NCBI RefSeq assembly: GCF_000260985.4
Contig: NC_017857.3
Location: forward strand, 2,170,001-2,234,000
Direction of reading: 5' to 3'
From: Methylophaga nitratireducenticrescens
GTDB lineage: Bacteria; Pseudomonadota; Gammaproteobacteria; Nitrosococcales; Methylophagaceae
Length of the DNA: 64,000 bases
How positions within the stretch are numbered: the first letter of the stretch is position 1; each line of letters starts with the position of its first letter. The position numbers and the translations under genes were made by a program. The notes under the pieces were generated by a model that saw nothing but the letters and a program-made list of their open reading frames with translations, had not been told where the DNA came from and made no database searches. Positions 9,839-19,119 of this stretch are shown here, piece after piece.

Positions 9839-10582
9839 TTAATGCCTGAAACGTCCGTTTTGCAGAAAATACAAGGTCTGTGACTGAACCATATCGTTCG
9901 CCATAATAAAAGGATGTGTTTGCTCAACAACCAGAAAATCCTGCATACCATCTAATTTGGCATTTCTAATAGAAACCTTGCCGTCATCAGGGCCGGGAAT
10001 CAGGGTCGATAAGATCAGATTGATCGAGCGGTTGCCAGTAATAATGCCCAGCTCAAATGTTGCGGGCCCCAGCTGTTTGGGCACGGCGTCTTGTGTCGTC
10101 CCCAGCTGCTTACCGGCAGGCCCGTTTATCCATTGAAATAAACCCCAGGTACCTAATTTATCGACCACTTCACTGCCCTGGTTAGGTGGCGACAACATGA
10201 CTACCCGTCCGATTTTGACTCGCTTATGATCCGCCGCGAGTTGTCTGACAATAATGCCTCCCAGTGAATGGGTGACAAAATGAACAGGTGTTCGAGAATC
10301 TCCAAAACATTCTTGAATTTCAGGCACAACAAACTCGTGAGTCAGCTTTTCTATAGGATGTTTACGGGAAGGATAATCAATATTACAAACTTGATATCCC
10401 GCATTGTTCAGTTGGCTTTCCATCGATTCCATTGAGCCCGCTGTGCGAGCCAAACCATGTAATAGCACTACATTACCGGCTGACTCCTGGCTGTTAGCAA
10501 GCGGTGAGATTATGCTCATCATTATCCAGCTAAACGTTATTAACCATCGACAATTTGAACAACGATTAGGTTTGATGCTCAT
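9839..10582 (-). CDS. Secreted alpha/beta hydrolase, lipase/esterase-like
   Basis: A 247-residue alpha/beta-hydrolase. The first about 30 residues form a signal-like hydrophobic segment (WLITFSWIMMSIISPLANS). The VVLLHGLARTAGSM strand supplies the oxyanion hole, and THSLGG near residue 117 is the nucleophile elbow with the catalytic serine. The aspartate and the histidine (QTHPFIM) follow. It resembles PGAP1-like and small extracellular lipases. Product location is probably periplasmic or secreted. The substrate cannot be read from sequence. It stands apart from its neighbours by gaps of about 80-100 bases. Confidence 0.8.
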   Translation of the reverse strand: MSIKPNRCSNCRWLITFSWIMMSIISPLANSQESAGNVVLLHGLARTAGSMESMESQLNNAGYQVCNIDYPSRKHPIEKLTHEFVVPEIQECFGDSRTPVHFVTHSLGGIIVRQLAADHKRVKIGRVVMLSPPNQGSEVVDKLGTWGLFQWINGPAGKQLGTTQDAVPKQLGPATFELGIITGNRSINLILSTLIPGPDDGKVSIRNAKLDGMQDFLVVEQTHPFIMANDMVQSQTLYFLQNGRFRH

Positions 10583-10664
10583 GCTGTTTCAGTTATACAA
10601 AAGACCTGAGAAAAACCACAACACGCACTTTTGCCAAGTCAGTAGATTTGAATTTTGTAACGGA

Positions 10665-11204
10665 TTACAACAAAGAAGCTATCGCATCGATCAGCTTTTT
10701 ATCGCTGGGCTGAACTTTACTTGGAAAAGTGGCGACGACTTTCCCCTCTTTGCTAATCAAATATTTAGTAAAGTTCCAGCCAGGCTGTTCACTCTGGCGA
10801 TTGATTTCCTGAAACACCGGGTTAGCTTTCTGCCCGGTAACAAAACTTGGCGCAATCATGGTGAAGGTTACACCAAAGTTTTCCCGGCAAACCCGTTCAA
10901 CCTCTGCTTCTTCTTTAGCTTCCTGGTTAAAATCATTACTGGCAAAGCCGACAACCATCAAACCGCTTTCTTTATATTTCTGATGCAAGGCTTCAAGTCC
11001 TTCAAACTGGCGAGTGTAGCCGCAGTGACTGGCGGTGTTAACGACGAGTAATGGCTTGTCATTGGCAACTTTGCATAGATTTACTGTTTCATTGGAATGC
11101 AGTTTGGGCAGTTCATAATCGAGAAATTCAGGACAGGATTCTGCTGCCTGAACTGAAAAAGATAGCATTAAACTTGATAGTAACAGCACGAGAGTACGCA
11201 TCAT
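10665..11204 (-). CDS. Exported glutathione peroxidase-like protein
   Basis: About 180 residues from the ATG at 11204, chosen because AAGGA lies just ahead; a longer frame upstream lacks this. A signal peptide (RTLVLLLSSLMLSFSVQAA) sends it to the periplasm. The catalytic Cys is in NTASHCGYTRQFEGLEAL, with the partner Gln in NDFNQE and Trp in WNFTKYLIS, so the peroxidase triad is present with Cys in place of selenocysteine. Such enzymes usually reduce peroxides with thioredoxin-like donors rather than glutathione. It probably protects the envelope from peroxides. Confidence 0.88.
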   Translation of the reverse strand: MMRTLVLLLSSLMLSFSVQAAESCPEFLDYELPKLHSNETVNLCKVANDKPLLVVNTASHCGYTRQFEGLEALHQKYKESGLMVVGFASNDFNQEAKEEAEVERVCRENFGVTFTMIAPSFVTGQKANPVFQEINRQSEQPGWNFTKYLISKEGKVVATFPSKVQPSDKKLIDAIASLL

Positions 11205-11301
11205 ATAATCCTTGTAATAATCCACAGACTGATTGCCCAATGGTAATCGTTATCAATGCAGACCAGTTTGAGCATCAAAAGTTGATGTTAAGGTTTTATT
11301 A

Positions 11302-12954
11302 TCAGATAGCAGAAGCCAGATAGTTATCATCCAACCGTGGCACGGCATCCAGCAGGTTTCTGGTGTGCTCGTTTTGTGGCGAGTTCATGATTTCCTGGGT
11401 ATTACCGGATTCAACTAATTTTGCTTTATGCATCACCACCATACGATCAGCGAGATAATCCACTACGCCCATATTGTGCGTAATAAACAACATGCCAATC
11501 CCCTCTTCATCGACTAGTTGCCTTAACAATCGCAAAATACCGGCTTGTACGGATACGTCCAGAGCTGAGGTTATTTCATCACATAATATAAAGCGTGGCT
11601 CCAACACTAAAGCTCTGGCAATGGCAAGACGCTGACGCTGGCCGCCGGAAAATTCATGTGGATAGCGCCATAGACTATCGGTTGGCATTTCAACTCTGTC
11701 CAAAAACCGCGCTGCGATTTGAGTACGTTCAGCATCACTATTGCCAATACCATGAACCCGCATCGGTTCGATTAACGTGGTATGAATCGGCAATCGTGGA
11801 TTTAAGCTAGACCCTGGATCCTGAAACACTACCTGCATTCTTCTTCGAAGGGGCCGCATCGCTTTGGCGGATACCTGGGTGATATCCTGACCTTCAAGAA
11901 ATATACTGCCAGATGTCACTTCCTGCAGCCGTAACAAGGCTCGTCCTAATGTTGTCTTACCGCAGCCTGACTCACCTACCAGAGCAACAACCTCTCCTGC
12001 ATTAACTTGCAGAGAAACATTTTCAACGGCACGAAAATGGTCGACTACCCGACGCATCAAACCGCGACGCACCGGAAAATATACAGACACGTCTTTGACT
12101 TCCAGCAACACTTTTTCTGGTTTCACGGGCCTGCCGGGTCTGATCAGGCGCTCCGGTAATGCCGCTATCAGACTCTGGGTATATGCATGTTGTGGGTTAC
12201 GTAGGACATCTGCCGTCTTACCGCTTTCCACCAGTTTGCCTTTACGCATCACCCCAACCACATCGGCAATTTGTGCCACCACGCCAAAATCATGGGTGAT
12301 AAACAACATGCCCATGCCATATTTGGTCTGTAAATCACGCATCAGCTTGAGAATCTCAGCCTGTACCGTTACATCAAGGGCAGTAGTCGGCTCATCCGCA
12401 ATCAATAATGCCGGTTCACAAATCAGCGCCATCGCGATCATCACCCGCTGGCGTTGGCCACCGGATAACCGATGGGGATACTCCCGAATCCGACCTTCCG
12501 GGTCCGGAATCCTTACTTCTGCCAATGCTGCCAGAATCTTCTGTTTACGTGCTTCTTCGTCCAGTTCCGGACGATGTATCAGCAACACCTCTTCCAGCTG
12601 TTCACCAATCGTCTGCACGGGATTAAGTGAGGTCATTGGCTCCTGAAATATCATCGCAATCCGACTGCCACGAACTGATCGCAGCGTTTCGTCATCCGCA
12701 TTGAGTAAGGCAATTTCAGGTAATTGTCCCTGAGGATCCATTAACTGAATATGGCCATCAGGATGCCGGTAATGTCCATGCGGTAATAACCCCATGATCG
12801 ATAATGCTGTCACTGATTTCCCACTGCCAGATTCACCGACCAGACAATAGGTTTGGCCAGGCTCAACAGCCAGACTGATATTATCAACCGCTCGTAACCA
12901 GTTTTCGCCCTCACCCAGCTCTGTCACCAGATTTTCAACTTCCAGTAATTTCAT
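11302..12954 (-). CDS. Peptide ABC transporter, fused double ATPase (YejF-type)
   Basis: A 550-residue protein with two complete ABC ATPase domains in one chain: Walker A GESGSGKS near 41 and GESGCGKT near 328, signature LSGGQRQR in the first half and FSGGQRQR in the second, and Walker B segments [12 protein letters not shown] and [12 protein letters not shown]. Fused double ATPases of this kind (YejF, GsiA, DdpDF-like) power oligopeptide import across the inner membrane. Its start overlaps the stop of the permease gene by 4 bp, so translation is coupled. It is the last gene of the operon. Confidence 0.95.
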   Translation of the reverse strand: MKLLEVENLVTELGEGENWLRAVDNISLAVEPGQTYCLVGESGSGKSVTALSIMGLLPHGHYRHPDGHIQLMDPQGQLPEIALLNADDETLRSVRGSRIAMIFQEPMTSLNPVQTIGEQLEEVLLIHRPELDEEARKQKILAALAEVRIPDPEGRIREYPHRLSGGQRQRVMIAMALICEPALLIADEPTTALDVTVQAEILKLMRDLQTKYGMGMLFITHDFGVVAQIADVVGVMRKGKLVESGKTADVLRNPQHAYTQSLIAALPERLIRPGRPVKPEKVLLEVKDVSVYFPVRRGLMRRVVDHFRAVENVSLQVNAGEVVALVGESGCGKTTLGRALLRLQEVTSGSIFLEGQDITQVSAKAMRPLRRRMQVVFQDPGSSLNPRLPIHTTLIEPMRVHGIGNSDAERTQIAARFLDRVEMPTDSLWRYPHEFSGGQRQRLAIARALVLEPRFILCDEITSALDVSVQAGILRLLRQLVDEEGIGMLFITHNMGVVDYLADRMVVMHKAKLVESGNTQEIMNSPQNEHTRNLLDAVPRLDDNYLASAI

Positions 12955-14147
12955 GACTGCATACCCCGATTGGTATGAGGATCAACGGCATCACGCAATG
13001 ATTCACCCAACAGGTTATAGGCAAATACCGTCATAAAAATTGCACCACCCGGGAAAACAGCCAACCACCAGTTAAATGTCGAGGATTGCACGGCCTGATT
13101 AAGCAACTGTCCCCACGAAGGATCATCGACTAACCCCAGACCTAGAAAACTTAATGTCGCTTCAGCCAGAATCGCAGAAGCTACACCAAAACTGGTAGCG
13201 ACCAGTAACGGTGCCAGCCCGTTGGGTAACATATGACGGAATAAAATTGATCGTAACGGCAAACCACTGGCGATTGCCGCCTGAACAAAATCCTGCTGCC
13301 GTAATTTGAGAAACTCGGCACGCACATAACGTGCATAACCTGACCAGGCCGTTATCCCGATAATCACCATCATCATATAAATGGAACGGCCAAAAAACGC
13401 CACGAATGACAACAACAAAAATAATGTTGGAATAGCTTCAAAGATTTCCACCAGCCGCATGCCGATAATATCGACAATGCCGGAAAAATACCCCATCAGA
13501 CCGCCAATAATGGTGCCGATAACCAAGGCAATTCCCGTAGCTATAAACCCAATTCCCAAGGCAATACGGGACGCATGGATCATCCGGGATGCAACGTCTG
13601 CCCCATTTTCGTCAGTACCCATCCAATGGGTACGTTCGTTTACTGATAAGGGTGATTCAATGCCGGTATCGGCGTAATCACGCAGGTAATCCTTAGCGGA
13701 ATAGGGAATCGGTGCCCGAATGATATTGTCGACTTTACCGGCAGCTTCCAATTCACGGTAATGTTCATATACCACCAGAACCGGCGGTGTGACGCTCGAG
13801 TAAGCAATAAATGACACCACGGCAATACTGGCAACCCACAACAAAATCTTTTTCCAGGCAACAATGGATAAGGCGGAAATCACCAGGGTTATAAAAAAAC
13901 CACTCAACCAGACCCAGTCCAGTGGTTCCATATGTTGCAGTAATGGGCTGGAAGCCTGTCCGTCCACGACCATGTAAAGTGGATGACTGCTGGCCAGAAA
14001 GGGTGAAAAGGTGGCGATTAACACTAACAGTCCAATCCAGGCTAAACCGATTTTGGCACTGGTGCGTTTTAACAGTGAAGAAACCACCTGTTGGGTCCAG
14101 GATTTAGACAGTTGCTTGACTGGAATATCGACGACTTGCTCAGTCAT
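12951..14147 (-). CDS. Peptide ABC transporter permease (YejE/DppC-type)
   Basis: About 398 residues from the ATG at 14147, which overlaps the upstream permease stop in the sequence ATGACTGA; this coupling decides the start. N-terminal membrane helix (IGLAWIGLLVLIATFSPF), a periplasmic insert with a further pair of membrane segments around 70-120 that standard DppC proteins lack, then the BPD_transp_1 core with the ATPase-docking loop (about EAAIASGL-type, here QAAIASGLPLRSILFRHMLP). It forms a heterodimeric channel with the upstream permease. Confidence 0.92.
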   Translation of the reverse strand: MTEQVVDIPVKQLSKSWTQQVVSSLLKRTSAKIGLAWIGLLVLIATFSPFLASSHPLYMVVDGQASSPLLQHMEPLDWVWLSGFFITLVISALSIVAWKKILLWVASIAVVSFIAYSSVTPPVLVVYEHYRELEAAGKVDNIIRAPIPYSAKDYLRDYADTGIESPLSVNERTHWMGTDENGADVASRMIHASRIALGIGFIATGIALVIGTIIGGLMGYFSGIVDIIGMRLVEIFEAIPTLFLLLSFVAFFGRSIYMMMVIIGITAWSGYARYVRAEFLKLRQQDFVQAAIASGLPLRSILFRHMLPNGLAPLLVATSFGVASAILAEATLSFLGLGLVDDPSWGQLLNQAVQSSTFNWWLAVFPGGAIFMTVFAYNLLGESLRDAVDPHTNRGMQS

Positions 14148-15522
14148 AACTGACCCTCGGATCAACAATTGCGTAGGCAATATCAGCCAGTAAATAGCCG
14201 ACTAATGTCAGCAGACCGGAAATCAATGTGACCGATAACACCAGCTCACGATCACGGGTCTGAACTGCTTCAACTGCCAGTTTGCCCATGCCATCAATGC
14301 TGAAAATACTTTCCACAATCACCGAGCCCGCCAACAGACTGGGTAATAAGGTTGCTGAAACGGTGATTAACGGTAACAGCGAGTTACGAAATACATGACG
14401 CCATAAAACGGCCTCTTCATCCACACCCTTGGCCCTAGCAGTGCGGGCATAATCAGCGACCAGATTTTCCAGCAGAGATGAGCGGGTTAATTTGGCCAGA
14501 AACGCCAGGCCACCATAAGAAAGTGCAATAACCGGTAACACCAAATGCCACAGACGATCCAGCAAATAACCACCTTGCAGAATTTCCACTCCGAGTAACC
14601 GCGATATCGCCAAACCCAGTCCCACCGCAAAGGTACCGGTGACTACGATTCGAAGCGCAATATTATTGAGTCCAGCCAGTAATGTGAACAACATTGCCAT
14701 TGAAGGAATCAATAACAGGTGCAATAAACCAAACCATTCGCCATGCAGATTAACCGCCATGGCATAGCCTAATAAGGCCCCTACTATCACTCCAGCGAAC
14801 TGTCGGGTTTTTAATGAAAAACTCACCGCAGCACTGATTAAGGCAACCGTTATCAATGCCACACACACCACGGTAATAAACGCATCGCCAAAGCTGCTAA
14901 ACAATGGAAGAAACGTTTGATCAGCTGTTTCGCGACGCATCAGGCCACCGGTTGGAAACCAGCGCCAGTATTGTTCTGAAGCAAAAAAGCCAATAAACAA
15001 AACACCGGCCAGCATACTCGGCACTGACCATAAGCCGAGCAGGAAAATATTGGAGGTGACATCAAAGCGACCACCCCGCTGGCGAGCCGCTTGTACGCCG
15101 ATACCAATCGCCAGAGCATAAATCAGTGGTATTGAAATCAGATTGAGCAACAAGGTGATTGGCAGCCGTTCAGCAATCATATCGGTGACCGGTCTGCCAT
15201 AACGAAAGCTGGTGCCAAGATCGGGGCCTTTCCACAATGAAAACTCACCAAAACTACCGTCAGCTAATCTTTCAAAACCAATTGGTGAAATATTATTTAA
15301 CCATCGGACATACTGCACCGGGGCAGGCTGGTCCAGACCATACAATTTGTTGTAATAGTCTTCCAACGCCTGACGGCTTTGCGGTTCCAGTTCCATGCCA
15401 TCAACCAGCGATTGGGCACTGATGCCGCCCGGAGCTGCAGCCATAACAGTAAACACGACAATGGTGATTCCGAGCAGCGTCGGAATCATCAAGAAGATGC
15501 GTCGCAGCAAATAATTCAGCAT
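14140..15522 (-). CDS. Peptide ABC transporter permease (YejB/DppB-type)
   Basis: A 460-residue inner-membrane permease. It begins with the family hallmark LNYLLRRIFLMIPTLLGITI and has the docking loop ARTARAKGVDEEAVLWRHVF. It is about 100 residues longer than typical DppB/YejB because of extra hydrophobic segments near 230-290 (ITVALISAAVSFSLK, LLHLLLIPSMAMLFTLLAGL). Upstream lies a transposon-like repeat separating it from the binding-protein gene, so expression must read through that repeat or start inside it. Confidence 0.93.
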   Translation of the reverse strand: MLNYLLRRIFLMIPTLLGITIVVFTVMAAAPGGISAQSLVDGMELEPQSRQALEDYYNKLYGLDQPAPVQYVRWLNNISPIGFERLADGSFGEFSLWKGPDLGTSFRYGRPVTDMIAERLPITLLLNLISIPLIYALAIGIGVQAARQRGGRFDVTSNIFLLGLWSVPSMLAGVLFIGFFASEQYWRWFPTGGLMRRETADQTFLPLFSSFGDAFITVVCVALITVALISAAVSFSLKTRQFAGVIVGALLGYAMAVNLHGEWFGLLHLLLIPSMAMLFTLLAGLNNIALRIVVTGTFAVGLGLAISRLLGVEILQGGYLLDRLWHLVLPVIALSYGGLAFLAKLTRSSLLENLVADYARTARAKGVDEEAVLWRHVFRNSLLPLITVSATLLPSLLAGSVIVESIFSIDGMGKLAVEAVQTRDRELVLSVTLISGLLTLVGYLLADIAYAIVDPRVSYD

Positions 15523-15538
15523 GTCTGTCTAGGTCCTA

Positions 15539-15802
15539 GGGTCTGTTTATCTTTCATAGCCACCACTGCTGGAGGCTATTTTTTTGTCCTACAAGGCGGA
15601 AATGATGCAATGTAGTTGTTCTACATAAGTCATTTTCAACGCCGGAGGGCGGAAAAATAGCCCCAGCCCTGCGGGTTGAGGCTGAAAATGCGCTACTCTT
15701 CGTTGCTCGTCGTTTATTTAGAGTCACTAAACTGCTCTCCTCGCGCCTTGATTAGTGCATTTTCAGTCACAACAGAGGCGGCTATGAAAGATAAACAGAC
15801 CC
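15539..15802. mobile_element. MITE-like repeat inside the peptide ABC operon
   Basis: A 264-bp element with near-perfect terminal inverted repeats of about 27 bp, beginning GGGTCTGTTTATCTTTCAT and ending with its reverse complement. It is flanked by CTAG on both sides, consistent with a target duplication. The inside has no gene. Its right end coincides with the TAG stop codon of the binding-protein gene, and its left end is about 17 bases from the permease start. It belongs to the same family as the repeats near 20664, 25085, 29350, 32176, 35454 and 38726. Confidence 0.85.
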
Positions 15803-17682
15803 TAGCGACTATGCTGCAGTTCGGCCGGGACATATATCTCGACCGGGACACTCATCAGATTCAGACCCAGTGATGTTTTTTCCAGATTGTGAATGCGCCG
15901 GTCAATAAAGGCCATGGTATTGCGACGGAACAGGAAGGTATAAGGCTGATCCTCCACCAGAATTTTCTCTGCCTGATGCCATAACGCCATACGTTTTTGC
16001 TCATTTACCTCGCCACGAGCCGCATCAATGATGGCATCCAGTTCAGGATTTCGGTAATTAATAAAGTTATCGCCGCCTTCAACGGTTTGGCTGGAATGAA
16101 ACATCTGATAGATGTCGATTTCGATACCTGAGGTCCAGGCCAGGGTGATGGCATCAAAGTTTTTCTGTTGGATATTTTCCACCATGACTGACCACTCGGT
16201 AGGATTTGGTTCCATGATAATGCCCGAACGAGCATATAAATCTCTCAAAAACAGTACCATGCGGCGGGTGTCATCACTGTCCTGAAAGTAAGTCAGCGAA
16301 AACTCAAAATTGTCACCATCGGGAGTTTCCAATACGCCATCATTATTGCTGTCCTGAAAACCGGCTTCCAATAATAATTCGCGTGCCTTTTCGATATTGT
16401 AGCCAATTGCTTCATTAGCCTTATCATGCTGAGCCGAGCCTGGCATAAAGGGGCTGGCTGCAGGTTGTCCATATCCCAGAAAAATCTCTTCCAATACCCT
16501 GTCTACATCAGTGAGCATGGACATTGCCATCCGCACCCGTTTATCGGCAAATATAGTCTTCTCACCGCCTCGTTCCTGATTCCAGGCAATAAAACTGTAA
16601 CCCGCGGTGGGGCTCATATATTCAAAATTCTGACTGCGTTCGGTGATGTCTTTGTCATCCAGTAACGTTTGATATTCGCGTGGACGAGCACTGTAGACAT
16701 CAATATCACCGTTACGGAAGGTGGTTAAACGGGCACTGTCATTTTCAATAATTCGCCAGACAATGCGATCAAAAGAAGCACTGACCGGCCCCCAATAGCG
16801 TGGGTTACGTACCAGTTCAACGACACCTGCATCGGGAGACCATCCTTCAGGATTGGCTAAACGAAACGGACCTGAACCAAGTAATAAGCCCCGGCTTTCA
16901 TTAAATGTTTGTGGATCATCGAGAAAACGACCGTAAAAATGCTCCGGCATGATCTGCAGACTTCCAGCCAATTGCAGACTATTGAAATAAGGTTCTTTGA
17001 ACACAAATTCCACATGGTAATCATCCAGCGCAGTGACCCGCTCCATTCGTGAAAGATAAGCACGGCTGCGCGGTGCCGCGATGGCTTCATTCATAATGAA
17101 ATTAAAGGTAAATTCAACGTCTTTGGCGGTTAACGGTTCGCCATCTGAAAAGGTAATATCTCGGCGTAATGCAAAGGTAATCGTTAACCCATCTGCTGAA
17201 GTTGACCAATCTTCAGCCAGTAAGCCATTCCACTCCAGCGTATCGGGATTTCTGACTAATAAAGATTCCAGGACGTATTGTTGTACTTCAGACGAATAGG
17301 CATCAGCAGAGACCAAAGGAGTCAGCGTACGAATGTTGCTGCCAAAAGCCATCATCATCCAGTCACCCTGAGCATAGTCTTCCTGTTCAGCGGCCTGACG
17401 AGCCCTTTCAAACGCATCGGTTTCATTCGAAGCTGATTTTTCAGCATTACTGATGTTGGAACGGCTACTGAAATCAGCCGTTCGCATTGCTTGCTCAAGA
17501 TTACGTAATAAACCACGTGTCGAGCGGATATCCTTGGCCTGCTCTTCCATGATACGGGTCATCTCATCCATCTTGGTCCACTGCCTGTCTATCTGAACCA
17601 TTAGCAGCAGAAACATCACCACGAATAAACTTAATCCCAGCCAAAACCTAAGTTTACTGATACCCGCATTTCCATTTTTCAT
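15802..17682 (-). CDS. Membrane-anchored peptide-binding protein of the ABC transporter
   Basis: A 626-residue SBP_bac_5-family protein that would deliver peptides to the permeases encoded downstream. Residues about 11-29 (LRFWLGLSLFVVMFLLLM) form a membrane anchor without a lipobox or clear cleavage site. A helical, charged coiled-coil stretch (about 33-100) follows, then the binding domain (LTPLVSADAYSSEVQQYVLESL, ITFSDGEPLTAKDVEFTF). Anchoring by an uncleaved helix plus stalk is unusual for Gram-negative binding proteins, which are normally free in the periplasm. The TAG stop is shared with the edge of the inserted repeat, so the original C-terminus might have differed by a few residues. 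Confidence 0.92.
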   Translation of the reverse strand: MKNGNAGISKLRFWLGLSLFVVMFLLLMVQIDRQWTKMDEMTRIMEEQAKDIRSTRGLLRNLEQAMRTADFSSRSNISNAEKSASNETDAFERARQAAEQEDYAQGDWMMMAFGSNIRTLTPLVSADAYSSEVQQYVLESLLVRNPDTLEWNGLLAEDWSTSADGLTITFALRRDITFSDGEPLTAKDVEFTFNFIMNEAIAAPRSRAYLSRMERVTALDDYHVEFVFKEPYFNSLQLAGSLQIMPEHFYGRFLDDPQTFNESRGLLLGSGPFRLANPEGWSPDAGVVELVRNPRYWGPVSASFDRIVWRIIENDSARLTTFRNGDIDVYSARPREYQTLLDDKDITERSQNFEYMSPTAGYSFIAWNQERGGEKTIFADKRVRMAMSMLTDVDRVLEEIFLGYGQPAASPFMPGSAQHDKANEAIGYNIEKARELLLEAGFQDSNNDGVLETPDGDNFEFSLTYFQDSDDTRRMVLFLRDLYARSGIIMEPNPTEWSVMVENIQQKNFDAITLAWTSGIEIDIYQMFHSSQTVEGGDNFINYRNPELDAIIDAARGEVNEQKRMALWHQAEKILVEDQPYTFLFRRNTMAFIDRRIHNLEKTSLGLNLMSVPVEIYVPAELQHSR

Positions 17683-17855
17683 GCTTTATTTGCCTATATC
17701 TCTGTAGATGTACGTTATTTTATTTATTCTGTTCAGCCTGACAGTTTGTAGCGTTACTGTCAGTAGATTTCTACTAAAAATTTAGCTTCACGACATGACA
17801 GTTGCAAATAGAAGTTGGTTCTTATCAGAGGTTAAAAAGGTAACAGATAAATTAT

Positions 17856-18779
17856 CTAATCAAGTTGACCAAGACAAAATTGAATTTCTGCCAGATTTTT
17901 TTCAACACTATTCGTGCCAGCCTGTATCGCTTCAGCTGCACGGTAAAACTCCAGCAAACCAATATGCGACAAACGTGGCTGTAACAACACATCCGGTGGG
18001 TCTCCCGCCATACGGCTGCGGGTAATCCTGTCCTGAGTGATATTGACTGATGCAGCAATTGCGGCAAACATATCCGGTACATCCTCTTTGGGTGTTTTCT
18101 CTTCACCAAAAAGATTACCCGTGTAATTAGTAATAAACTCACCAATCCGGTTACTCAGCAGATTACTGCTTTGATCATTCTTGGGAACCGGAGGATTCTG
18201 ATGCAGATGTTTTCCTAAAATATCGCCATTCAGGTTGACTGCAATCACAATATCAGCCCCCAGTGCGCGGCAGACCGACACCGGTACTGGATTGACTAAT
18301 CCACCATCAATTAACCAACGTCCATGGTGCTTAATGGCTGGAAATAAACCTGGCAAAGAAATAGAAGACCAGACGGCTTCAAGCAATTTTCCTTCAGTAT
18401 TCCAGACTTCCTGACCGGAATGAAGATGGGTCGCTACACTGGCATAACGCGTCGGAAGGTCTTCAATTAATGTGGCTTCATCAGCCACATACTGTCTTAG
18501 GAATTGATGCAACTTATCTTTGTTCACCACGCCGTTAAACGGAAAACCGATATTAAAAAATCGCGCTGTCTCCAGTTTGGTCAGCTTTAACAATCGTTGT
18601 TGCAGATCGGGCAATTTATTACTTAGATATGCTGCCCCAACTAAAGCACCTATTGAAGTACCAACCACCACATCGGGCTTGATTCCTGCCTTTTCGAGAG
18701 CATTTATCACACCAATATGTGTCCATCCTCTTGCTGCCCCACTGCCAAGTGCCAAGCCGATTTTCAACGAATTTTTCAT
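17856..18779 (-). CDS. Patatin-like phospholipase, RssA-type
   Basis: A 307-residue patatin-fold serine hydrolase. The glycine-rich oxyanion motif GSGAARGWTHIGV lies at about 13-25, the nucleophile elbow is GTSIG near 40-44, and the second catalytic residue is in IDGGLVNPVPVS near 157. Together these make the Ser-Asp dyad complete. It lacks a signal peptide and is about the length of E. coli RssA, the closest familiar relative. Its likely activity is as an acyl hydrolase on lipids at the inner membrane face; the physiological substrate is unknown. It stands alone between the ABC operon and a divergent small gene. Confidence 0.9.
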   Translation of the reverse strand: MKNSLKIGLALGSGAARGWTHIGVINALEKAGIKPDVVVGTSIGALVGAAYLSNKLPDLQQRLLKLTKLETARFFNIGFPFNGVVNKDKLHQFLRQYVADEATLIEDLPTRYASVATHLHSGQEVWNTEGKLLEAVWSSISLPGLFPAIKHHGRWLIDGGLVNPVPVSVCRALGADIVIAVNLNGDILGKHLHQNPPVPKNDQSSNLLSNRIGEFITNYTGNLFGEEKTPKEDVPDMFAAIAASVNITQDRITRSRMAGDPPDVLLQPRLSHIGLLEFYRAAEAIQAGTNSVEKNLAEIQFCLGQLD

Positions 18780-18889
18780 TTAATATTCACTTTAAATTTA
18801 GGGGAAAACCGTATTAACATGATGAAAAGGCTAAAGATATATAAATTCCGACCGTTATAACTAAATGACTTGTGTAACCTTAGGTCAAC

Positions 18890-19105
18890 ATGATGGATAT
18901 TTCACGAATTTATCATAACAACTTTTTAATTACCTACAGCACTCAACCGGTTAACCCTGGACAGGCGTCTGCGGAAAAAACCCAGCACACAATTCATGAA
19001 GAGCGAAGGCAGCGTCGTGAACGTCGCAAGCGTAAACAGAAAACGCGGATAGAAAGACGGGTTTCTTCAGAACGCCGGGGCCCTGCGTTTGACGCCAAGG
19101 CTTAA
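18890..19105 (+). CDS. Small, highly basic hypothetical protein
   Basis: A 71-residue frame with an AGG ribosome site about 7 bases before the ATG. Residues about 38-66 are an Arg/Glu/Lys-rich stretch (EERRQRRERRKRKQKTRIER), then SERRGPAFDAKA. It has no hydrophobic core and is probably disordered or helical, possibly nucleic-acid binding. It lies convergent to the RNase J-like gene with only 14 bases between the stops. No family is recognised, so it is a plausible but unproven gene. Confidence 0.45.
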   Translation: MMDISRIYHNNFLITYSTQPVNPGQASAEKTQHTIHEERRQRRERRKRKQKTRIERRVSSERRGPAFDAKA

Positions 19106-19119
19106 ATTCAACTGATGTT

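Noticed and set aside
12095-12646. 183-codon plus-strand frame opposite the double ATPase gene
   Set aside because: Antisense to conserved Walker and signature motifs, low-complexity composition, no start signal.
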